Below, piece by piece: positions 5,468 to 11,180 of a stretch of DNA of 11,180 bases. This DNA comes from Chloroflexota bacterium. Its GTDB lineage: Bacteria; Chloroflexota; Dehalococcoidia; Lucifugimonadales; UBA3495. Position numbers and translations under genes: made by a program. How positions within the stretch are numbered: position 1 is the first letter of the stretch; each line of letters begins with the position of its first letter. The notes under the pieces are model-generated. The model saw nothing but the letters and a program-made list of their open reading frames with translations. It searched no databases and was not told where the DNA came from. The DNA is taken from contig JADFPM010000063.1 in the NCBI GenBank assembly GCA_022562335.1, positions 1-11,180 on the forward strand, given 5' to 3'.

Positions 5468-7075
5468 ATGAAAAGTGACTTTTTGATAGCGTTGACCCAG
5501 CTCGCGGCAGAGCGCCATCTCCCCAGGGAGCAGGTGCTGCAGGCCATTGAAGTGGCCCTTGCGTCCGCGTTTAAGAAAGACAATCCGGCTTCGGGTCAGA
5601 ATATTTCGGTGAAGCTCAACCCCAACACCGGGGATGTGAACGTCTACGCCCTAAAGTTGGTGGTGGAAGAGGTTGAAGACCCCGAGCGGGAGATAACCGT
5701 CGCCGACGCGCAGGCCATCAAGAAAACCGCGTCTTTGGGCGATGAAGTGGCGTCGGCGGAGCCGCTGCCCCACAACGCCAGCCGTATTGCCGCCCAGACC
5801 GCTAAGCAAGTAGTTCTGCAACGGTTGCGGGAAGCGGAACGCGAGCTTCTTTACCAAGAGTTCCTGCAGCACGAGGGCGACATCGTATCCGGCGTGATAG
5901 ACCAGCCGGAAAACGGCAGGGCCATAATGGTGGAATTGGGAAGGGCCCAGGCCATCCTGCCGTTCGAAGAACAGGTGCCCACCGAAAGGTACCGCAAGGG
6001 CCAGCGCACCAAGGTTTACGTCATAAGCGTGCGCAATTCCCCCAAGGGGCCGGAGATACTCGTCTCCCGCAGCCACCGAAACATGCTCAAGCGTCTGTTT
6101 GAGATCGAGGTGCCGGAAGTCTATAACGGCGTGGTGGAGATCAAGGCCATCGCCAGGGACGCCGGCTTCCGCAGCAAAGTCGCGGTCAACGCCACCCAAC
6201 AGGGCATAGATCCTGTGGGCTCGTGCATCGGGGTGCGCGGAAACCGGATCCAAAGCATCGTCAACGAGCTTCAAGGCGAAAAGATCGATGTGGTGGCATG
6301 GGACAAGGACCCCAAGGTATTCATCGCCAAGGCACTCAGCCCGTCGGAAGTCGTAGAGGTGGAATTCGCCGACGATAACCAGACCGCTATCGTGGTGGTG
6401 CCCGACCGGCAACTTTCCCTGGCCATAGGTAAGGAGGGCCAAAACGCCCGGCTGGCCGCCCGCCTCACCGGTTACCGGCTGGACATCAAGGGCATGACCG
6501 AATGGGAGCAGATTCGGGAAGAACGGCTGCGCCAACGGGCAACGGCCCAAAAAGAAGAAGCCGTAGCCGTGCTCACAGAAGAAACCGGCGTCGAGGCGGA
6601 GACTCCGGCCGCCACATTGGCCACGGAAATCGAGCCCGCCGTTGAAGATGCCACGGCCCAGACCGTGGCAGAACCTGAGGTGGCGGCTGAGGTACAGGCC
6701 GAGGAAACACCAGCGCCCGCCGCCGAAGTGACCGAGGCCCTGGACGAAGACCAACTGTTGGAAGCCCTGATCCGCGAGGAGGAAGAGGCAACAGCGGCCG
6801 AGGCCACCGGAGAAGACTCCGCAGGCCTCAGCGTGGAAGAGCTCCAGTCGTTCACCTTGGAAGACGTTGGGCCTCTGGACGACGAGGAGGAAGAGGAAGA
6901 TTCCCTGCCCGAGTTGCCCGAATTGCCCGAATTGCCCGACCTGTCGGCGCTGGCCCCGGACGCGGGCAAGATCAGGTTTGCCGAAGACCTCATCGATGAC
7001 GTCCGAGGCGGTCGAACCGGCCGGAGAGGCCGGCGCGGCGGAGGCGCCCGGGGAGGCTCCCGCGGCGGAAGGTAA
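5468..7075 (+). CDS. nusA: Transcription termination/antitermination factor NusA
   Basis: The 535-residue protein has NusA's standard order: N-terminal RNA polymerase-binding domain (about 1-130), S1 domain (about 135-200, with GDIVSGVID and RAIMVELGRAQAILP), and two KH domains (about 203-345, with PVGSCIGVRGNRIQ and LAIGKEGQNARLAARLTG). It binds the polymerase flap and nascent RNA and affects pausing, termination and antitermination. The start MKSDFLIALTQLAAER fits the family; AAGGG at 5454-5458 lies 9 bases upstream, and the longer open frame (from 4934) overlaps cysM and is not homologous. From about 350 to 512 there is an acidic Glu/Ala-rich tail with a LPE tandem repeat, then an Arg/Gly-rich end (513-535). 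The tail replaces the acidic-repeat domains of enterobacterial NusA. The last 69 coding bases are about 84% GC. First gene of the operon; rimP, its usual upstream neighbour, is not here. Confidence 0.95.
   Translation: MKSDFLIALTQLAAERHLPREQVLQAIEVALASAFKKDNPASGQNISVKLNPNTGDVNVYALKLVVEEVEDPEREITVADAQAIKKTASLGDEVASAEPLPHNASRIAAQTAKQVVLQRLREAERELLYQEFLQHEGDIVSGVIDQPENGRAIMVELGRAQAILPFEEQVPTERYRKGQRTKVYVISVRNSPKGPEILVSRSHRNMLKRLFEIEVPEVYNGVVEIKAIARDAGFRSKVAVNATQQGIDPVGSCIGVRGNRIQSIVNELQGEKIDVVAWDKDPKVFIAKALSPSEVVEVEFADDNQTAIVVVPDRQLSLAIGKEGQNARLAARLTGYRLDIKGMTEWEQIREERLRQRATAQKEEAVAVLTEETGVEAETPAATLATEIEPAVEDATAQTVAEPEVAAEVQAEETPAPAAEVTEALDEDQLLEALIREEEEATAAEATGEDSAGLSVEELQSFTLEDVGPLDDEEEEEDSLPELPELPELPDLSALAPDAGKIRFAEDLIDDVRGGRTGRRGRRGGGARGGSRGGR
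6905..6943 (+). repeat. Short tandem repeat inside nusA encoding Leu-Pro-Glu units
   Basis: A 9-base unit (GAATTGCCC, first copy GAGTTGCCC) is repeated three times at 6911-6937, with flanking part copies. It encodes LPELPELPELPDL at residues 480-492 of NusA. Near-identical units suggest slippage, so copy number may vary between strains. Confidence 0.8.
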
Positions 7076-7125
7076 ACCCTCGAAAGATAGAACCTTACCG
7101 GCCGATTTCCGGCCCTGGGGAAGCG

Positions 7126-7419
7126 GTGGCCAAACTAAGACACATACCAGAACGCACCTGCGTCGGTTGTGGACAAAAACGACCGAAAAGAGAGTTGGTG
7201 CGTGTGGTCCGGACCCCCCAAGGCGGCCTCCTGTTAGACACCACCGGCAAGACCCCCGGCCGAGGGGCTTACCTTTGCCACCATCCCATGTGCTGGAAGA
7301 AGGGAACGGAAAAGGGAAACATTTTCCGTAGATTGAACCTGGACCCGAACCCCGCAGACCTAGACCGATTGTATTCTGAATTTCAAGCCATTGGTACCGC
7401 ACTTTCCAGGGAGAGCTGA
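7126..7419 (+). CDS. ylxR: YlxR/RnpM family RNA-binding protein
   Basis: This 97-residue protein shows the DUF448 pattern: RTCVGCGQKRPKRELVRVVR near the start (C12, C15), GRGAYLC (45-51) and C56. Family members lie between nusA and infB in many bacteria; the Bacillus member binds RNase P RNA and modulates RNase P. The GTG start at 7126 has GGGGA (7117-7121) 4 bases upstream, and the homologous segment begins a few residues later. It starts 50 bases after nusA and its stop is only 3 bases before the infB ATG, so translational coupling with infB is likely. Confidence 0.9.
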   Translation: MAKLRHIPERTCVGCGQKRPKRELVRVVRTPQGGLLLDTTGKTPGRGAYLCHHPMCWKKGTEKGNIFRRLNLDPNPADLDRLYSEFQAIGTALSRES

Positions 7420-7422
7420 TAA

Positions 7423-9261
7423 ATGACTTCCGATGCAAAACCGGGCGTGGCGGGTGCCGCCGGCGCCGCCGAACAGCCAGCGAGAAAAACCAGAACGCCG
7501 CGCCGCACCCAAACCCGCGTTCTGGTGATTCCGGAAACGTTGACCGTCCAGCGGCTTTCCGAGCTTACCGGCCAGAACCCCATCGATGTCATCAAGCAGT
7601 TGATGCGGAATGGCATCATGGCCTCCATGAACCAGATCATCGACTATCAGATGGCCACATTGGTGACCACCGCATTCGGCATTCACACCACCATGGCCGA
7701 ACCGGAATCGGAAACCTCGGCCGCTAAGGCGGCAACCGCCGAACCCCAGGAAGATGCCGGCCTGGTGCCCCGCCCTCCAGTGGTTACCATTCTGGGTCAC
7801 GTAGACCACGGTAAAACCGCTCTGTTGGACACGATTCGGCGCACCCAGGTGGCCGAGCAAGAGGTTGGCGGGATCACCCAGCACATAGGCGCCTACCAGG
7901 CGGAATTCAAGGGCCAGTCCATAACATTCCTCGACACCCCCGGCCACGCCGCGTTCACGGCGATCAGAGCCCGGGGCGCCAGGGTCACTGACATTGCCGT
8001 GCTGGTGGTGGCCGCCGACGACGGCATGATGCCCCAGACTTTGGAGGCATTGAACCACGCCAAAGCCGCCAACGTCCCCATCATCGTGGCCATCAACAAG
8101 ATGGACTTGCCTGGAGCCGACCCGGAGCGGGTCAAACGGCAGTTGAGCGAGCAAGACCTGTTGGTAGAGGACTGGGGCGGAGACGTGATCTCCAGCGAAG
8201 TCTCTGCCAAGACCGGCGATGGGATAGATGGTCTGCTGGAGAACATCCTGTTGGTGGCCGAGTTGGCCGAATTGAAGGCCAATCCCAATAATCCCGCCTC
8301 CGGCACCATTATTGAAGCCAAATTGGACCGCAAGCGCGGTCCAACCGCCACCCTTCTGGTGCACGACGGCACTTTGAAGGTGGGTGACCACGTATCGGCC
8401 GGCAGCACCTGGGGCCGGGTGAGGGCCATCACCAACGAACAGGGGCAGACCATCGCAGAGGTTCCGCCGGGGACACCGGCCGAGGTGCTTGGATTCAACG
8501 CCACACCCGAGGCTGGAGACCGGCTGGTGGTGGTTCCCAACGAAAGGACCGCCCGCACGCAAGCAGAAGAACGACAGAAATCCGCCTCTTCGCAGGGGGT
8601 CCAGTCCAGAGCGTTAACCCTGGAAGAGGTGGTGCACAAGTCTTCGGGCACCTTCAAAGAGCTAAACCTGGTGTTGAAAGCCGATGTCCAGGGTAGCGTG
8701 GAGGCCGTGCGTGGCGCCGTGGAGACCCTCTCCGAGGAATCTATCAAGGTCCGGGTGTTGCACTCCGGGCCCGGCGCGATAACTGAATCGGACGTCATGC
8801 TGGCAAGCGCCTCCGATGCAATAGTCATCGGTTTTACAGTCAGCGCCGAACCCAGCGCCGAGCGCCTTGCCAACCGCATGGGCGTGGAGATCCGCCATTA
8901 CAACATCATTTACCAACTGACCGATGACATAGAGCTGGCCCTCCACGGAATGCTGGAACCGGTCTTTACCGACGTGGTGGTGGGTCAAGCGGAGATTCGC
9001 GAGATATTCCCTTCGCGCCGCGGGGTGCAGATAGCCGGTTGCAGGGTCACCGATGGCCACATCAACCGCGGAGCCGACGTCCGGATCATGCGCGATGGCA
9101 AGATGATCTTCGAATCAACCATCGCCACCCTTCGCCATTTCCGGGAAGAAGTCACGGAGATGACCGCCGGGTCGGACTGTGGCGTCACGGTTCAGGGATT
9201 TAACGAATTCGAACAAGGTGATATCTTGGAAGCCCACCGGCAGGAACGGGGCAGGCGTTAG
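7423..9261 (+). CDS. infB: Translation initiation factor IF-2
   Basis: The 612-residue GTPase brings initiator tRNA to the 30S subunit and promotes subunit joining. After a short basic stretch (RKTRTPRRTQTR, 21-32) it has one IF2N domain (about 33-85) and a short linker, so it is a compact IF-2 lacking the long N-terminal extensions of enterobacterial or actinobacterial forms. GTPase motifs: GHVDHGKT (125-132), Thr152 in GGITQHIG, DTPGH (171-175), NKMD (225-228), SAK (261-263). Domains II, III and IV follow, including VLKADVQGSVEAV and EIFPSRRGVQIAGCRV. ATG at 7423 has AGGGAGAG at 7408-7415 and follows the ylxR stop almost directly (TGATAAATG). Confidence 0.97.
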   Translation: MTSDAKPGVAGAAGAAEQPARKTRTPRRTQTRVLVIPETLTVQRLSELTGQNPIDVIKQLMRNGIMASMNQIIDYQMATLVTTAFGIHTTMAEPESETSAAKAATAEPQEDAGLVPRPPVVTILGHVDHGKTALLDTIRRTQVAEQEVGGITQHIGAYQAEFKGQSITFLDTPGHAAFTAIRARGARVTDIAVLVVAADDGMMPQTLEALNHAKAANVPIIVAINKMDLPGADPERVKRQLSEQDLLVEDWGGDVISSEVSAKTGDGIDGLLENILLVAELAELKANPNNPASGTIIEAKLDRKRGPTATLLVHDGTLKVGDHVSAGSTWGRVRAITNEQGQTIAEVPPGTPAEVLGFNATPEAGDRLVVVPNERTARTQAEERQKSASSQGVQSRALTLEEVVHKSSGTFKELNLVLKADVQGSVEAVRGAVETLSEESIKVRVLHSGPGAITESDVMLASASDAIVIGFTVSAEPSAERLANRMGVEIRHYNIIYQLTDDIELALHGMLEPVFTDVVVGQAEIREIFPSRRGVQIAGCRVTDGHINRGADVRIMRDGKMIFESTIATLRHFREEVTEMTAGSDCGVTVQGFNEFEQGDILEAHRQERGRR

Positions 9262-9327
9262 AGACCGCCTCCACCGGTTTCACCGCCTGAACACGCCAGA
9301 CCCCGACCCCCACCATCGGAGCCAGCC

Positions 9328-9693
9328 ATGCCTCGACGCGCCGACCGCATCAACGAACTCTTACGTCAGGAAATCAGCCTGTTGCTAGCCCGCCAGGTCA
9401 AGGACCCCCGGCTCGATGGCTTGATAACCATCACCCAGGTCAAGACCACCAACGACCTGCGCAATGCCAGGGTATTTCTAAGCGTTATGGGCGATTCGAC
9501 CGCCAAGCAGAGTGCGCTGGAGGGGATCCAATCGGCCGCGACGTACCTTCGCCGAGAGCTGCGTGACCGGCTGGCCATGAGATACGTGCCTTTCTTGAGC
9601 TTTGCCATGGACAATACCCTGGATGAGGCCGATCATTTGTACCAAATCATGGACCAAATCCATACAGGCGGCGGAACCGAATCCTCAACCTAG
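9328..9693 (+). CDS. rbfA: Ribosome-binding factor A
   Basis: A 121-residue single KH-type protein needed for late 30S maturation and 16S rRNA 5'-end processing. Family features: RRADRINELLRQEISLLL at the start, KDPRLDGLITITQVKTTNDL, the helix QSAATYLRRELRDRLAMRYVP and the ending PFLSFAMDNTLDEADHLYQI. ATG at 9328 has GGAG (9318-9321) 6 bases upstream. The 66-base spacer after infB shows no promoter or terminator. Confidence 0.95.
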   Translation: MPRRADRINELLRQEISLLLARQVKDPRLDGLITITQVKTTNDLRNARVFLSVMGDSTAKQSALEGIQSAATYLRRELRDRLAMRYVPFLSFAMDNTLDEADHLYQIMDQIHTGGGTESST

Positions 9694-9757
9694 CCTGTAA
9701 TCGGGCGTTCTTTGACAACAAGCCAACGGGACCCTGAGATATGGGAACGGATCACAC

Positions 9758-10729
9758 GTGGCTAAAACCGACAACCCCACATCCTCCTCCATCAACGGAT
9801 TTCTCAATCTCTACAAACCTGCGGGGATAACCTCCATGGAAGCCGTCCGCCGGGTCAAACGCCTGGCCGGCCCGCGCCAAAAAGTGGGGCACGGAGGCAC
9901 CATCGACCCCATGGCCCGGGGAGTCTTGCCAATTTGTTTCGGCCAAGCCACCCGCCTCATGGAATATGTAGTGGGCGGCCGGAAGCGTTACACCATGGAA
10001 GTGGAGATGGGCGTTACCACCGACACCTACGACGCCGAGGGTGAAGTCGTCAAATCCGGCGATGTCACGGACCTGACCCGGGAGATGGTGGAGAGGGTGG
10101 CCCAGACCTTCGTGGGCTCCATCCAACAAACGCCGCCCATGTACAGCGCGGTCAAGGTGAATGGCCAGCGGCTTTACAAACTGGCTCGAGCCGGGATAGA
10201 AGTGGCAAGGGAAGCCCGGCCGGTGGAAATATTCTCTATCAATATTGTCGAATGGTCGCTGCCCAAAGTCGTGATGGAGATTGAAAGCGGCCCTGGGGTT
10301 TACATGCGATCCCTGGCCCACGACATGGGGGAGGTTTTAGGATGCGGCGGCCACGTTTCGTCCTTGGAGCGGTCTTATTGCGGCGGATTTGAGGCGGCCG
10401 CCGCGGTCACCCTTGAAACCTTGGAAGAAGCGGCCGCCGATCCGGGAGGATTAGACCGGTTTCTTTTTCCGGCGGACTGGATCTTAAGGGGCCTAAAGAG
10501 CACCACCATGGACCCAGCGGCGGAAAAAATTCTTAACAACGGGCAGCCGGTCCCATTACGGGCCCCATTGCTGGACGCCGGTTACCTCGAAGAATTTCGC
10601 GCTTATAGCACCGACGGCCGGTTTTTAGCCGTGGTGCGCTTCGACCGGGCTGCCTCAGCTTGGAAACCGGTCAAAGTGTTCCACTTGGAGTCGCCGTCTC
10701 CCTACGCTCCGCCGATACCTTCGATTTAA
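9758..10729 (+). CDS. truB: tRNA pseudouridine-55 synthase TruB
   Basis: This 323-residue enzyme converts U55 of the tRNA T-loop to pseudouridine. The catalytic Asp is D50 in GGTIDPMARGVLPI; Y78 (KRYTM) and R184 (VYMRSLAHDMG) match the other key positions of E. coli TruB (Tyr76, Arg181). QTPPMYSAVKVNGQRLYKLAR is the conserved central motif. A C-terminal segment (about 240-310) has the TruB-specific PUA-like look. The GTG start at 9758 is chosen because GFLNLYKPAGITS begins soon after; the Shine-Dalgarno is weak (GGGA at 9743-9746). Last clear gene of the operon; the 64-base spacer after rbfA holds a TTGACA (9712-9717) without a good -10. Confidence 0.95.
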   Translation: MAKTDNPTSSSINGFLNLYKPAGITSMEAVRRVKRLAGPRQKVGHGGTIDPMARGVLPICFGQATRLMEYVVGGRKRYTMEVEMGVTTDTYDAEGEVVKSGDVTDLTREMVERVAQTFVGSIQQTPPMYSAVKVNGQRLYKLARAGIEVAREARPVEIFSINIVEWSLPKVVMEIESGPGVYMRSLAHDMGEVLGCGGHVSSLERSYCGGFEAAAAVTLETLEEAAADPGGLDRFLFPADWILRGLKSTTMDPAAEKILNNGQPVPLRAPLLDAGYLEEFRAYSTDGRFLAVVRFDRAASAWKPVKVFHLESPSPYAPPIPSI

Positions 10730-10944
10730 CCCGCGGGGCTTGATCCCATTCAAACGCCATCTCCGTTCCTAACCCAAGATTTTGGACGCAAACATGGGGC
10801 CTGGGCCTGCCCAAGGTTGGCGCCTGCCCATCTTGTTGGGGCTGGTTAGATAACATACACACTAGAATATCAAAGGTAAGTAGGTATTGCGGCATGCGCT
10901 TATATTTGGGTGCGCCCCAATCAGTAATCGGCTCCCTTGGCGCC
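10730..10944. other. Intergenic stretch after truB with no assignable gene
   Basis: No credible ORF on either strand. Two small stems are visible: CCTGGG (10800-10805) with CCC-A-AGG (10810-10816), and TTGGG (10906-10910) with CCCAA (10916-10920). Neither is followed by a T run, so I cannot name a terminator for the nusA-truB operon. A minus-strand reading frame at 10671-10895 overlaps truB and looks spurious. Confidence 0.5.
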
Positions 10945-10972
10945 TTGACAATAATCGTAGTGCCTGTATATT
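10945..10972 (+). promoter_or_regulatory. Sigma-70-type promoter before the last gene
   Basis: Consensus TTGACA (10945-10950), 16-nt spacer, TATATT (10967-10972, 5 of 6 bases). Expected transcription start near 10979, giving a leader of about 180 nt before the ATG at 11160. Confidence 0.65.
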
Positions 10973-10978
10973 TGAGAC

Positions 10979-11143
10979 GTTTATGTCAAGCTGGGGATAC
11001 TCGGTTCTAAACACGCCTTTGGTGTGTGTGGACACGGCGATCCGGTAGGATCAAGCTGCGGTTGTTCCGCCAGCGTTTGAAGGCGTTTCAACCAACCCCA
11101 GAATGCATTTCGGATGCCTTAAAGGCATAAAGTATCCAAATTT
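10979..11143 (+). ncRNA. Hairpin-rich leader or small RNA of unknown class
   Basis: GGATAC (10995-11000) pairs perfectly with GTATCC (11132-11137), closing a domain of about 140 nt. Inside are five stems: ACACGCC/GGTGTGT (11011-11027, one wobble), GATCC/GGATC around GGTA (11039-11052), GCTGCGG/CCGCCAGC with a bulge (11055-11074), TTGAA/TTCAA (11077-11091), and ATGCC/GGCAT around TTAAA (11114-11128). GCAT/ATGC (11105-11117) competes with the last stem. The closing helix ends 6 bases before the Shine-Dalgarno of the next ORF, so folding could control its translation. I do not recognise RNase P RNA, tmRNA, SRP RNA, 6S or a known riboswitch. By-eye pairing only. Confidence 0.4.
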
Positions 11144-11159
11144 GGAGGGGGGTCAGATT

Positions 11160-11180
11160 ATGGAGGCTTACTGCTTCAAG
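11160..11180 (+). CDS. Start of a small Cys-containing protein, cut by the window end
   Basis: Only seven codons are visible: MEAYCFK. A strong Shine-Dalgarno, GGAGGGG (11144-11150), precedes the ATG by 9 bases, and a promoter lies upstream, so a real gene start is likely. The residues recall the start of the short two-CxxC proteins of the DUF5679 family (M-x-x-Y-C-x-K-C), but seven residues cannot prove it. No function is assigned. Confidence 0.45.

Noticed and set aside
5651..7438. Minus-strand open frame of 595 codons opposite nusA and ylxR
   Set aside because: It mirrors the codon structure of GC-rich nusA, lacks recognisable domains, and nusA and ylxR on the plus strand are certain.
7360..8879. 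Long minus-strand open frames opposite infB
   Set aside because: Gly/His- and Ser-rich compositions typical of antisense shadows; infB is unambiguous.
9712..9740. TTGACA before truB as an internal promoter
   Set aside because: The best -10 at 17 nt is TGAGAT, only 3 of 6 matches.

Overview
The window looks like chromosomal DNA from a Chloroflexota bacterium, most likely of the Dehalococcoidia/SAR202 type. This is an inference from gene content and protein style: a Mycobacterium-like CysM beside a MoeB without a rhodanese domain, a short IF2, a flavin-dependent reductase of the fumarate-reductase/ketosteroid-dehydrogenase type, and the first codons of a small Cys-containing protein. No marker gene settles the taxonomy. 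The DNA is moderately GC-rich, and I see no insertion sequence, CRISPR array, tRNA, rRNA or phage gene.

Layout. Positions 1-381 hold the 3' part of a hotdog thioesterase. Next is an Rrf2-family regulator (571-999) with three cysteines spaced as in iron-sulfur members; a good extended -10 promoter and a dyad lie upstream. A flavoprotein (1127-2623) is convergent with it on the minus strand. A 521-base gap (2624-3144) holds tandem promoter candidates and a roughly 130-nt leader ending in a clear intrinsic terminator. Downstream lie moeB (3145-3987) and cysM (4207-5157), separated by a 219-base spacer with two strong hairpins. Together these two resemble the core of the CysO-thiocarboxylate cysteine pathway of actinobacteria, but no CysO-like carrier or Mec protease gene is in the window.

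After a C-rich, G-poor stretch comes a consensus promoter, a perfect 9-bp hairpin in the leader, and the translation/transcription block nusA-ylxR-infB-rbfA-truB (5468-10729), all on the plus strand with short spacers. This is the widely conserved nusA-infB operon, with cysM rather than rimP upstream. NusA carries a long acidic tail ending in an Arg/Gly-rich segment.

The last 451 bases hold a promoter candidate (TTGACA, 16 nt, TATATT), a roughly 160-nt region rich in small hairpins that a 6-bp long-range helix could close, and a strong Shine-Dalgarno before an ORF starting MEAYCFK that runs off the end.

No wholly new multi-gene system is evident. The best leads are the two structured leader regions (about 2894-3026 and 10979-11143), the apparently split CysO-type cysteine pathway, and the RG-rich end of NusA. 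All RNA structures were worked out by eye and need folding and comparative tests.
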